NCBI RefSeq assembly: GCF_020164785.1
Contig: NZ_JAIUGX010000001.1
Span: forward strand, 248,001-312,000
DNA: 64,000 nucleotides
Reading direction: 5' to 3'
Source: Mesorhizobium sp. ES1-1
Lineage (GTDB): Bacteria; Pseudomonadota; Alphaproteobacteria; Rhizobiales; Rhizobiaceae
The first letter of the stretch is position 1, and every line of letters starts with the position of its first letter. The translations under genes and the position numbers were made by a program. The notes below the pieces were generated by a model. That model was not told where the DNA came from. It was given only the letters and a program-made list of their open reading frames with translations, and made no database searches. Shown piece by piece: positions 35,990-45,089 of this stretch.

Positions 35990-37089
35990 ACGGGGTGCAT
36001 CAGATCCGTGTCCTTTGCATCGTGCCACGCGGCTTGGCCGGCCGCGGCGGCATCGAGACGCTGTTCTTGCATTTCGACGAGCAATTGCGCTTGCAGGCCG
36101 ACACCGGCCTCCACATGGAGTTTCTGGCCTCTCGCGGCGATGCCTCCGGCGCGGGGTGGGTTTTTCACTTCCCGTTCGCTCTGATCCGCTACGCCTGGCT
36201 GCTGGCGACCCGACGCTATGACATCGTCCACCTCAATGCGGCGACCGACGCATCCGCCTGGCGCAAGTCACTGATGCAGCAAATCGCCCGGCTTTTCGGC
36301 GTCGCCACGGTCGTGCATGTCCATGGATCGGCTTTTCCTAAGCCTGGCGTTCCAAGGCGGGCATGGGTGAGCATCCTGGCGCGCGTCTTTGAACGAGCGG
36401 ATGCGATTATCGTGCTTGGCGGCTTTTGGCGCGACTTCGTCGCCGGTTTCTACGGCATGCCGCGCGAGCGCTTCGAGGTGATCGCGAACGGTGTTGCCGA
36501 TTTCGCACCGGATGCACCGCAACCGCGCGCCGAGGACGCTCCGGTACGGTTGCTGTTTGCCGGGAACCTGACAGACGCAAAGGGCGCCAACGTCCTCTTG
36601 CAGGCGCTGGCCTTGCTGCCGGCCAGCCTCCCGCAATGGCAGGCGACCTTCGTTGGCGCCGGAGATGTAAGCCGATTCCGGGACCGCGCGTTACAGGCAG
36701 GAATCTCCCGCCATGTGGAATTTGCCGGCTGGGTCTCGCGCGACACAATACTGCCGCTCTACAGGCAAGCCGACATCGTGATCCTGCCGTCGCGAAACGA
36801 GGTTTTGCCGGTGTCTCTCCTCGAAGGCGCGTGCGCGGGAGCGGCCCTCGTCGCCACTCCTGTCGGTTCTGTGCCCGACGTGCTGATCGAGGACGGGAAC
36901 GGACTGACGGTAAAGCCCGACGATCCTGAGGGCCTTGCGGATGCCCTGGCCCAATTGATTGGCGACCGGACACGGCTTGCACGCTTCCGCGCCGCTTCGC
37001 GACAGATCTATCTTTCGCGCTTTCGGATCGAAGACATGGTCGAGGGCATGCGTGCCGTCTATCAGAAGGCGTTGGCCGCACGCCGGTAG
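35986..37089 (+). CDS. GT4-family glycosyltransferase
   Basis: A 367-aa GT-B fold glycosyltransferase that uses a nucleotide-sugar donor at the cytoplasmic membrane face. It shows GLAGRGGIETL at the N terminus, the linker VIANGVADF, LFAGNLTDAKGANVLLQAL, and the retaining EX7E motif in SRNEVLPVSLLEGACAG, followed by VATPVGSVPDV. The ATG at 35986 overlaps the stop of the GINT1-like gene, replacing the longer frame from 35938. Its last 28 bp overlap the 3' end of the convergent asparagine-synthase gene. Sugar specificity cannot be read from sequence. Confidence 0.92.
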   Translation: MNGVHQIRVLCIVPRGLAGRGGIETLFLHFDEQLRLQADTGLHMEFLASRGDASGAGWVFHFPFALIRYAWLLATRRYDIVHLNAATDASAWRKSLMQQIARLFGVATVVHVHGSAFPKPGVPRRAWVSILARVFERADAIIVLGGFWRDFVAGFYGMPRERFEVIANGVADFAPDAPQPRAEDAPVRLLFAGNLTDAKGANVLLQALALLPASLPQWQATFVGAGDVSRFRDRALQAGISRHVEFAGWVSRDTILPLYRQADIVILPSRNEVLPVSLLEGACAGAALVATPVGSVPDVLIEDGNGLTVKPDDPEGLADALAQLIGDRTRLARFRAASRQIYLSRFRIEDMVEGMRAVYQKALAARR

Positions 37090-38993
37090 TCGGCTCGCCC
37101 TTGTGGGGCAGCCTCCTCGATCGTCGGCCGGAAAATCCTGAAGAACTGCTCCAGATTGGCCAGCGCCCAAAGAATCTTCTCGTGGTTATGCACGCCGTCG
37201 AGATGTTCTTTCATCAGGCGGTCGATTTCGCGTGGGTTGCAGACCTGGCGCACCGCCGCGTCGCCGCTTTGCAACAGGTCGCGAAGCTGATCGGACATGC
37301 CTGCGCGGAACCAGTGCTCCACCGGCACGCGAAAGCCGACCTTCTTGCGTCCGATGATCTCCTTGGGAAGCAGATTATCGGCCAGAGCCCGCAGCACCCG
37401 CTTTCCCTTCGGCGCCCCTGTCAGGAACGCGTCTGGGAAACGCGCGACAAGTTCCGCCAAACCCACGTCCATGAAGGGCATGCGTCCTTCAATCGATCCG
37501 GCCATCATCATGCGGTCGCCGCGCTCGAGGAGGTTGTCCGGGAGCCATGATGTCTGGTCGAAATGCAGCATCCGCTTGAGTGCGCTGCTTGCTCCACTCG
37601 AAGCGAAGGGCAGACCATCGATCTCGCGTGACTGCGGCAGCCCAGCATAGAGGGCTGCCGCCTGGCCGCCATCGGCGCCGCCGAACCACGCCACCATACG
37701 GGCCTCAGTGTCGCGAATACCCGCGACGCCGGCAAGGACCTTCAGCCTGCGCGCCGAGTAGGGTAGCGCACGAGCGCCCGGTGCAACCAGGGCGTCGTGC
37801 AACGCGCTCGGCACGAGGCCTTGGTATCTGGACACCCAGGGCTCGGCGCGATGCTTGGGATAGCCGCCCAGCAGTTCGTCCGCGCCCTCGCCGGTCAGCA
37901 CCATCTTGACCGTGCGGCTTGCCATCCTCGACAGGAGAAGGACCGCGAGGTCGGAAGGTTCCGAGACCGGGGCGCCGCGCCTGAGTACGGCTTCCTCCCA
38001 CACCGACGTGAAAGCGTCCATGCCGACGACCAGCTCATTATGATCGGTGCCGAAGGCCGCCGCCACCTGACCGGCATAGGGCAGTTCGGACGCGCCCGGT
38101 ACGTCGAAACCCACCGAAAAGGTCGCCACGGGGCGTCCCATGTGCCGGCTCATCAGCGCGACGATCACCGAGGAATCCAGGCCACCGGAAAGATAGGCGC
38201 CGAACGGCGCATCGGAGCGCAATCTCAACCGAACCGCCTCGTCCAGTTTTTCGCCAAACAGGGTCACGGCTTCATCAAATCGATCGATGTCGGGGGCGGT
38301 CCGGGAAAACGGGGTGGTGAAATAGCGAACCGTGCGCAGCCTCTCGCCTTTGATCTCCATGAAACTTCCAGGCGGAACCTTGGAAATGCCCCGGAAGAAG
38401 GTGGCTGGTCCCGGCACGTACCGATAGCTCAGGAATTCGCGCAAAGAATCCTGGTCCAGCCTGTCGTCGATCCCGCCGAATCTGCGCAGTGGCTCGATCT
38501 CTGAGGCAAAAACATGAGCCCCTTCGCTTTTCGCAACGAAGAGCGGCTTCTTGCCGAAAGGATCGCGGCCGGCGAACAGGCAGTCCGATTCGGAGTCCCA
38601 CAACAGGAATGCGAACATACCGTTGAGCCGCGGCAGGCAGTCCTCTCCCCAGGCCCGCCAAGCCTCGATCAGGACCTCGGTGTCGCCTTGGGTGACGAAA
38701 CGATGGCCAAGGGCGAGGAGTTCGGCGCGCAGCTCGATATAGTTGTAGATCTCGCCATTGTAGACAATGATGAAGCGGCCGTCGTGCGAATGCATCGGCT
38801 GCGGGCTGCCCTCGATGTCCAGGATCGAAAGCCTGCGATGTCCAAGCCCTACCTGCCATTGCCGATCGTGACTCTGAGCCAGGAAGGTCCCGCGTCCGTC
38901 GGGACCACGGTGCGCCAGGAGATCGGTCGATCTATCCAGCCTGTCGGTCAATTCCAGGCGCGACCCGGCGTGAAACCCGAAGATGCCGCACAT
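37062..38993 (-). CDS. asnB: Asparagine synthase (glutamine-hydrolysing)-type amidotransferase
   Basis: A 643-aa enzyme with an N-terminal glutamine amidohydrolase domain (nucleophile Cys2 in MCGIFGF, LAHRGPDG, VYNGEIYN) and an AsnB synthase domain with the pyrophosphate loop YLSGGLDSS. It uses ammonia from glutamine to amidate an ATP-activated carboxylate. In polysaccharide loci such paralogues often amidate uronic acids or a related carboxyl group instead of making asparagine. Here it is 15 bp downstream of a GT4 gene and in one operon with a GDP-mannose 6-dehydrogenase, so an amidated uronate is a reasonable guess. The start has AGGA about 8 bp upstream. Confidence 0.92.
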   Translation of the reverse strand: MCGIFGFHAGSRLELTDRLDRSTDLLAHRGPDGRGTFLAQSHDRQWQVGLGHRRLSILDIEGSPQPMHSHDGRFIIVYNGEIYNYIELRAELLALGHRFVTQGDTEVLIEAWRAWGEDCLPRLNGMFAFLLWDSESDCLFAGRDPFGKKPLFVAKSEGAHVFASEIEPLRRFGGIDDRLDQDSLREFLSYRYVPGPATFFRGISKVPPGSFMEIKGERLRTVRYFTTPFSRTAPDIDRFDEAVTLFGEKLDEAVRLRLRSDAPFGAYLSGGLDSSVIVALMSRHMGRPVATFSVGFDVPGASELPYAGQVAAAFGTDHNELVVGMDAFTSVWEEAVLRRGAPVSEPSDLAVLLLSRMASRTVKMVLTGEGADELLGGYPKHRAEPWVSRYQGLVPSALHDALVAPGARALPYSARRLKVLAGVAGIRDTEARMVAWFGGADGGQAAALYAGLPQSREIDGLPFASSGASSALKRMLHFDQTSWLPDNLLERGDRMMMAGSIEGRMPFMDVGLAELVARFPDAFLTGAPKGKRVLRALADNLLPKEIIGRKKVGFRVPVEHWFRAGMSDQLRDLLQSGDAAVRQVCNPREIDRLMKEHLDGVHNHEKILWALANLEQFFRIFRPTIEEAAPQGRADYRRAANAF

Positions 38994-39008
38994 AATGAAT
39001 CCTGGTCC

Positions 39009-40247
39009 TTAGCCGCGAGGAGCTGGTTCTTGCACAACGGAACTCCGACGCCGTTCTCCAAACACTGCGTCATAGGCGGCCAGCAGCTTCGGCGCTTCAT
39101 GGCTCCATGCCAATTCGGTGCTCACGCGCTGGCGTCCCTTTTCGCCCATGAGCCGGCACCTTTCAGGATCATCGAGCAATTGCGCGATCTTGTCTCCGAA
39201 ATCGGACGGCTCGGTGCAGACGGCATAGAGCGACGAGTCGCGAGCGGAAAACCGGCCCTCCCGCAGATCATACTGAACGATCGGCTTTCCGAGCGCCATG
39301 TATTCCATGATCTTGTTCATGGTCGACTTGTCGTTCATTGCCGAAGGCCGGTCGGGATTGACGCAGACATCGGCCGTAGACAGCGCGGAGAACAGGATCT
39401 CGTCCGGGCATCGGCCGGTGAAGGTCACATAGTCGCCAAAACCGCGCTCGACGGTTTCCTTCATGATGTTGCCGAGTTCCGGCCCGCCGCCGCAGATGAC
39501 GAACTGTATGTCCTTGCGATGCTTGACGTTCACCAGATGGTCAATGGAGTCGAGCAACAGATCCAGGCCTTCCTGCTTGCCGATCACGCCAACGTAACCG
39601 ACGACGAAGCTGCGACCGTTTTTCCATTTCGGATCGGGCGGCATGAGGCGCACCCGGTCCAGATTTGGCCCCGAGCGGACGATGTGTACCTTGTCGGGAG
39701 CCATGCCGCCACGGGTGATAGCGATGTCGCGATAGCTTTCGTTGGTCGCTATCGACAGGTCGGCGGTGCGGAACGAGAGGCGCTCCAGCCACAGCATCAG
39801 TTTCCAGCCGAAGTCACGGCGGCCGAATTTTGCTTCGTAGAGTTCCGGGTTGATGTCGTGATGGTCGAACACGAACTTCTTGCCCATAAGCCGGTAGAAG
39901 AAGCCGATCAGGAAGATCGTATCGGGCGGATTGCAGGCATGGACGACATCGAAGCCGCGCTGCCACGCGACCTTCAGGGAAAGCAAGAATTCCCAAAACA
40001 GCGCGGCGCTGTACTCCAGAGCGTAGCCGAGCGCGCCTTCGGCATCGAAGGGCAAGGGGTGCCGGTAGATGTGGACACCGTCGATGACCTCATACGAGGC
40101 CGTAGCGCCTTTGCCCTTCGGACAAATGACCGAGACTTCATAGCCGGCCTTGACCAGCGTGGTCGCTTCCGACCAAACCCGCCGATCGAAGGGGACGGGC
40201 AGGTTCTCGACGATGATGAGAACGCGCCTACCAGTTGATGCCGTCAT
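39009..40247 (-). CDS. GT4-family glycosyltransferase
   Basis: A 412-aa glycosyltransferase with a typical GT4 N terminus (RVLIIVENLPVPFDRRVW), a donor-side domain with VGYVGVIGKQEGLD and FVICGGGPE, and NKIMEYMALGKPIVQYD near the C terminus. The ATG at 40247 lies 20 bp inside the end of the dehydrogenase gene, so the two are translationally coupled; the longer frame from 40364 is inside that gene and rejected. Given the dehydrogenase beside it, it may transfer the uronic acid made from GDP-mannose, but this is inference. Confidence 0.92.
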   Translation of the reverse strand: MTASTGRRVLIIVENLPVPFDRRVWSEATTLVKAGYEVSVICPKGKGATASYEVIDGVHIYRHPLPFDAEGALGYALEYSAALFWEFLLSLKVAWQRGFDVVHACNPPDTIFLIGFFYRLMGKKFVFDHHDINPELYEAKFGRRDFGWKLMLWLERLSFRTADLSIATNESYRDIAITRGGMAPDKVHIVRSGPNLDRVRLMPPDPKWKNGRSFVVGYVGVIGKQEGLDLLLDSIDHLVNVKHRKDIQFVICGGGPELGNIMKETVERGFGDYVTFTGRCPDEILFSALSTADVCVNPDRPSAMNDKSTMNKIMEYMALGKPIVQYDLREGRFSARDSSLYAVCTEPSDFGDKIAQLLDDPERCRLMGEKGRQRVSTELAWSHEAPKLLAAYDAVFGERRRSSVVQEPAPRG

Positions 40248-41541
40248 AGGTCCCCGCAATTCTGCCGACGTTGGGAAGGCGCGCCATGTCAAGCAGGACC
40301 TGGTCCGGCCGCAACTTCTCGACGACCGCTTCATATTCGGGCGAACGGCTGGTCGCCACGACAACTTCGGAATGCTCTATCAGGTCCTCGATCGCCGGGA
40401 CCATCAGTTGCGTGACATGCGGTATGGCGTTCATCAAATACTGCTTGTTCGCGCCGACGAGCCTGGCCAGCGAGACGTTCTGATCGAACACGCGGATATC
40501 GCAGCCTTTGCCGATGAGACGCTCGATCAACTCCAGATATGGGCTTTCGCGCAAATCGTCGGTGCCGGCCTTGAAGGAGAAGCCGAGAAACCCGATGCTG
40601 CGCTTGTTTTGCGACAGAACCCAGTCGAGAGCGCGTTCGATCTGCTGCTTGTTCGAGGGTATCAGGGATTTGAGCAGCGGCGCCTCGACGTCGTTGAGAG
40701 CCGCATAGGCATTGATGGCCCGCACGTCCTTGGGCAGGCACGAACCACCGAACGCATAGCCGGGAAGCAGATAGGCTTCGGAAATATTCAACTTGGTGTC
40801 GGCGAAAAAGACCCGCATCAGCTCATGGCTGTCGACGCCGGCGGCCTTGCAGATGTTGCCGATCTCGTTGCCGAAAGCGACCTTGAGAGCATGCCAGGTG
40901 TTGTCGGTATACTTGACCAGTTCGGACAGCCTTGGCTCGGTCACGATCAATCGCCCGGGCAGGCCCCTGTAGAGTTCGATCAGGCGCTCGCGGGTCAAAT
41001 CGTCATTGGTCCCGATAACCGTTTTGGCTGGACTGTTATAGTCGGCGACGGCCGAGCCTTCGCGCATGAATTCCGGATTGGAAGCCGTCCCGAAGCCCTC
41101 GCCGGCCTTTTTGCCCGAGGTTTCCTGCAATGCCGGCACGACGATATCCGAGAGAGTGCCCGGAAGCACCGTCGAGCGCAGGACCACAGAATGGAAACTG
41201 TTCTTGGCCGCAAGCGCGGCGCCGATCTGGCGCGCCACGGCTTCCACCGCCGACAGGTCGAGCGAGCCGTTTGGACGCGATGGCGTGCCGACGCACAGAA
41301 GCGATACATCGCTGCCCATCACCGCCTCTTCGGTCGAAAGCGTGGCTTTCAAGCGGCCCGATGCCACATTGGCGGCAATGAGTTCGGCGATGTCTTTCTC
41401 GACGATCGGGCTCTTGCCCGAATTGATCAGATCGACCTTGGACGCGTTGACGTCGCAGCCGATGACCTCATGGCCGGACTCGGCCAGACAGGCCGCGCAG
41501 ACGGCGCCAACATACCCAAGTCCGAAAACGGAAACCCTCAT
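40228..41541 (-). CDS. algD: GDP-mannose 6-dehydrogenase-like nucleotide-sugar dehydrogenase
   Basis: A 437-aa NAD-dependent dehydrogenase that oxidises C6 of a nucleotide sugar to the uronate. The N-terminal GLGYVGAV binds NAD; the catalytic cysteine is residue 268 in AFGGSCLPKD. Overall length, the position of this cysteine and blocks such as SGKKAG, VLRSTVLPGT and LLGLSFKAGTDDLRESP-like sequence (here IGFLGFSFKAGTDDL) match Pseudomonas AlgD better than UDP-glucose dehydrogenases. GDP-mannuronic acid is therefore the likely product, to be used for the polymer of this locus. It lies between the heparinase-family lyase gene (91-bp gap) and a coupled GT4 gene. Confidence 0.88.
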   Translation of the reverse strand: MRVSVFGLGYVGAVCAACLAESGHEVIGCDVNASKVDLINSGKSPIVEKDIAELIAANVASGRLKATLSTEEAVMGSDVSLLCVGTPSRPNGSLDLSAVEAVARQIGAALAAKNSFHSVVLRSTVLPGTLSDIVVPALQETSGKKAGEGFGTASNPEFMREGSAVADYNSPAKTVIGTNDDLTRERLIELYRGLPGRLIVTEPRLSELVKYTDNTWHALKVAFGNEIGNICKAAGVDSHELMRVFFADTKLNISEAYLLPGYAFGGSCLPKDVRAINAYAALNDVEAPLLKSLIPSNKQQIERALDWVLSQNKRSIGFLGFSFKAGTDDLRESPYLELIERLIGKGCDIRVFDQNVSLARLVGANKQYLMNAIPHVTQLMVPAIEDLIEHSEVVVATSRSPEYEAVVEKLRPDQVLLDMARLPNVGRIAGTYDGINW

Positions 41542-41632
41542 GACCGATCAACCGCCCTGTTGCGTTGTTCGCCAGATAACCGAGGTTTCCGGCTTTATGA
41601 TTGGGGGGCAACCTAGGCGTGACAGGTAAAGT

Positions 41633-43597
41633 TCAGGTTAGCGGATTGATGAGGATTGAGCTTCGCCAAAGCGTCTCGCTGGCCGGCGCGCGAAACACCA
41701 CGGTCGTGGTTTCCTGCAGAACCCCAAAGCCCGGCGAATGCAAGCCGCGTCCCGTTACGGCATCCGCCCGCACAGCTTCGATCCGGGCGCCGTTCGGGGC
41801 AAGGAGGGTGACCACCGGCCGATCCTGCCGGCACACGACCGCGCTTTGGCCCTCGATGGTTACAGTGAGGTCCGGGGCAAGCAGGAAGGCGATCTCGACG
41901 TTGCCCGAAGGGGATGCTCCCTTCAGACTATCCGTGATCTCGAAGCCATTGGATGTTTCGGTCAAGGCTCGATGATGCACGACGCCGAAGCGACGCGCAT
42001 ACCCATCGTGCGACGCCGCAACATTCAACTGTGGCGAGGCCGAGGCGGACTCCAGCGTCGCGCGGGCGCGCCTCGGCATCCAGTTGAAGGCGCCCGACGG
42101 TTCACTCTGGCTGACGCCGTCGATCGTGAGCGTGTTGTGAACGGCGCTGACGCGGAAGCGTCCCCGGTTTGCGCCCTCGCCATTGTAAAGATAGGTTCCT
42201 GCGTCGACGATGACCGGCAACCCGTCGAGCGACAGCCAGATGGCAAGCGCGTCGGCATGGCCATGCGCGGCCAGGGCGCCAAAGCCCAATGGTCCGTGAT
42301 CGAAGACCATGTGCACGGTGCGGCCGGCGATCGCACCCCGCCTGACGCTATAGCCGCCATGAGGGAATGTGACGGTGCCTTCAGCCGGCGTTTTGCCGTT
42401 GGCCGGCGAGGCAAACACCACGTCACGCCAATGCGGATCGCGTATCGGCGGCGACAGGTCCGGCCGGTCCACGGCACCGGCCACGGCCGCGGCGATCGAG
42501 GCCGTGTAACGCGGCTCCTCGGAACCGAACGCCAACAGAACCCGGCTTTGATCGTCGTCTCCGATCGATGGCGTGTTGCCTTCCTTGTCCAGAAAGGCAC
42601 AGAGCGCCTCGGCCGCCTTTGCCAGGCGGTCGCGTATTTCTGGTCCGAGCGAGTCTTGTCCCAGGGCGCCGAACCCGACAAGCAGCATTTCCAGCGTGAA
42701 GGCGCTGTAGGCGGGGGACTGCTCGCGTCCAATGCCATCTTCGTGGAAGAGAGCGAGGGCCCGGTCCTCCAGGTGCATCTTGCCGCTGGCAAGCCACGCA
42801 GATGCATCGGCATGACCGGGCAGCATCCGAGCGGCCAGAACGAGTCCCATGGCCTCCGCGACAAGATGATTGTTGGCCGAGGAATAAAGCGACGGAAACC
42901 GCGCCAGCCAGGTGGCGTGGAAATTGACGAAAGCTCCCAGCCGCTCGGCTGTCGTCGCATCGACCCATGGATCGAGAGCCGCGACGATGCACGAGAGCGA
43001 CGCCAGCCTGTATCCCAGCTCGATGCCGGAATACCAGTTTATGCCTCGGCCGGGCAGGTTTGCATCCATCCATGAATGGAGTGAACCGATGATGTTGGCG
43101 GCGAGCTCCGCGTCGAGCGTCCTGCGGGCATTGATCGCGGGAGCGACAAGGAAATGCAGCCGGTTTGCCTCGGCCACGTATTTGAAGTCCCCTTTCGCGG
43201 TGTCGAACCGAAAATCGGTATCGAATGCCGATCGCTCCGTGCCCGGCCAGTTTGCGCCGGATACGGGATCGAGGCGCCAGATCACCGGATCCACGGACCC
43301 CGAAGCATCCAGCATGGATGCCGGCCATTGACGGTTCAGCAGGGTCAGCTTGCCGGAACGGAACGTGTCCGCGGCGACCTGAAGCTGGCGCGCGATGGCC
43401 GGGGGCAAATCCGCCTGGAACAGCGGCTCGAACATTGGCAGCACCGCGGGTCGCGTCCCGGCCATGACAAAATCAGGCCAGCCGCGATGCTCCCGGCCGG
43501 CGCGCATGCGCGCCAGTTGCTCGCGAATTCGATGCCGGATCTCGCCGCGTTCCATCACGGCGAGCCGTCGCGCATACCAGACTAATCGGTCCAACAT
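41633..43597 (-). CDS. Heparinase II/III-family polysaccharide lyase
   Basis: A 654-aa protein with an N-terminal alpha/alpha-toroid (about residues 1-330; for example NWYSGIELGYRLASL) and a C-terminal heparinase II/III beta-sandwich with GALAAHGHADAL, VDAGTYLYNG and RVSAVHNTLTIDG. The family cleaves uronic-acid-containing chains, including alginate-like and heparin-like polymers. No classic signal peptide is visible at the ATG at 43597, so it may act before or during export, or leave by another route. It heads the operon with the AlgD-type dehydrogenase, GT4 and AsnB genes, which fits a polymer containing uronate. A role in trimming its own polymer is inference. Confidence 0.9.
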   Translation of the reverse strand: MLDRLVWYARRLAVMERGEIRHRIREQLARMRAGREHRGWPDFVMAGTRPAVLPMFEPLFQADLPPAIARQLQVAADTFRSGKLTLLNRQWPASMLDASGSVDPVIWRLDPVSGANWPGTERSAFDTDFRFDTAKGDFKYVAEANRLHFLVAPAINARRTLDAELAANIIGSLHSWMDANLPGRGINWYSGIELGYRLASLSCIVAALDPWVDATTAERLGAFVNFHATWLARFPSLYSSANNHLVAEAMGLVLAARMLPGHADASAWLASGKMHLEDRALALFHEDGIGREQSPAYSAFTLEMLLVGFGALGQDSLGPEIRDRLAKAAEALCAFLDKEGNTPSIGDDDQSRVLLAFGSEEPRYTASIAAAVAGAVDRPDLSPPIRDPHWRDVVFASPANGKTPAEGTVTFPHGGYSVRRGAIAGRTVHMVFDHGPLGFGALAAHGHADALAIWLSLDGLPVIVDAGTYLYNGEGANRGRFRVSAVHNTLTIDGVSQSEPSGAFNWMPRRARATLESASASPQLNVAASHDGYARRFGVVHHRALTETSNGFEITDSLKGASPSGNVEIAFLLAPDLTVTIEGQSAVVCRQDRPVVTLLAPNGARIEAVRADAVTGRGLHSPGFGVLQETTTVVFRAPASETLWRSSILINPLT

Positions 43598-43774
43598 GCC
43601 AGCGCTTTAGCAAGACGCCATTTCGTTGTGATTAACGGCGATGCCGATCAAAACGCGCTCCTCGATCTATCCGCCGCTAACCTTAATGCGCATCTCCGCG
43701 CGCGTCTGGTCGTCGCCAGGCAGGCCGTGCCCTATGCTATGAAGCATACTATCGATGTTGAAAGCTCGCCCGTC

Positions 43775-45043
43775 ATGCCTCTATCGCGCCGTCAATTTCT
43801 CGCAGCCTCGGCCACGGTGCTCGGGACAGCCCCAGCCCGCGCCGCGGCTCTACCGGCGCCGAACGCGCCGGCGTTTCGCCGCGGCGGAGCCATACACAGA
43901 ATGATGAATTGGGGCGCGCTGCGCGAGGATGATCCGCAGCGCTATCTGTCGCGCCCTTTCGAACAGCCGCGCAACGCTTTTCCCGCCGCGCTGATGCGCG
44001 ATTTCGCTGCATCCGGTTTCGACTTCGTCCGCCTCACTTTGGATGTCGGTCCTTTCATCCAGTTGCAAGGCGGCGACAAGCAGGCGCTCGAGCAGAAACT
44101 GCTCGACAATATCGGCCTGTTTCACGAACTGGGGCTCGGCGTGATTGTGGATTGCCACCCCGTGGAACAGGTGCCGCTCTATTCGGCGCAGTCGATCCTT
44201 GAGAACCTGGAATCTCCGCTGTTTGACCAATACACCGCCATGATCTCGCGGCTGGCATCCCTGCTTGCAGGCGTCCGCTCAGGCCGGGTGGCCTTGGAGC
44301 TGATGAACGAGCCGGTGGTGAGGGACGCCAGCCACCGAACCCAGGTCTTCGTATGGGGAGCAGCGCAGTTGGTGCTCCACGACGCGGCGCGGCGGGCGGC
44401 CGCGGATCTTCCTCTCCTTCTGACGGGCGCCGATTATGGCGGGGTCAGCGGGCTAGACGATCTCGATCCCTCGCCTTTCCTTGACAGCAACACACTGTTT
44501 TCTTTCCACTATTATTTGCCGCTCGCCTTCACGCATCAGGGTCTCGACCTCGGCATGGAGGACGCTCCGGCCGCGCCCTATGTGGTGGACCTTCCCTATC
44601 CCTATGACGCGGTTCCACCCGACGAACTTGCCGCGAGGATAGATGCCCGCATCGCTTCCGACACCGCTCTCGATGCCTCCGCCAGGGCGAAAGCCCGTGC
44701 CCACGCGCATCGCATCCTGGATGGCTTCCTATCGGATGGCTGGGACCGCGACCTGGTTCAACGGGACATGGATCGGGTGGCAGGCTGGGCCGACAGCAAC
44801 AAGATCGACCGACATCGCATCGTAATGGGCGAATGCGGTGCGACCGGGCGAAACGCTCGCTTCACCGGTGCGGAACCCGTCTACCGCCGCCGCTGGCTGT
44901 CCGATGTGACAGGACTGGCGCAGGCGCGGGGCTTCGGCTGGTCGGTCTGGGAGATCAACACTCCCGAATTCGGAATCCAGCGTTCCGACGACCCGGATCG
45001 GATCGATCCCGAGATTGCAACGGCATTGGGAATGTCGGCCTGA
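43775..45043 (+). CDS. Glycoside hydrolase family 5 (cellulase-like), Tat-exported
   Basis: A protein of about 422 aa. The N terminus has a twin-arginine signal (SRRQFLAAS, cleaved after an Ala-rich stretch), so it should be folded in the cytoplasm and exported. The catalytic part has the GH5 acid/base glutamate in LELMNEPVV, DFVRLTLDVG and CHPVEQVP earlier, and the likely nucleophile in VMGECGATGR, with a final GWSVWEIN. The substrate is a beta-linked glucan, mannan or related chain. The start may instead be the ATG at 43739; neither has a strong ribosome site. It is divergent from the lyase gene and is a candidate processing enzyme for the polysaccharide. Confidence 0.88.
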   Translation: MPLSRRQFLAASATVLGTAPARAAALPAPNAPAFRRGGAIHRMMNWGALREDDPQRYLSRPFEQPRNAFPAALMRDFAASGFDFVRLTLDVGPFIQLQGGDKQALEQKLLDNIGLFHELGLGVIVDCHPVEQVPLYSAQSILENLESPLFDQYTAMISRLASLLAGVRSGRVALELMNEPVVRDASHRTQVFVWGAAQLVLHDAARRAAADLPLLLTGADYGGVSGLDDLDPSPFLDSNTLFSFHYYLPLAFTHQGLDLGMEDAPAAPYVVDLPYPYDAVPPDELAARIDARIASDTALDASARAKARAHAHRILDGFLSDGWDRDLVQRDMDRVAGWADSNKIDRHRIVMGECGATGRNARFTGAEPVYRRRWLSDVTGLAQARGFGWSVWEINTPEFGIQRSDDPDRIDPEIATALGMSA

Positions 45044-45089
45044 CCGTCGACCTTTCCGGATTCGGCAACATCCGGTCAAAATCAGGAGT

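Noticed and set aside
38514..40238. 574-codon frame on the plus strand opposite asnB and the GT4 gene
   Set aside because: It spans two well-supported minus-strand genes and the gap between them, and no domain is visible.
40150..43075. Two long plus-strand frames opposite the dehydrogenase and the lyase
   Set aside because: Both lack ribosome sites and motifs; the minus strand has AlgD and heparinase II/III signatures.
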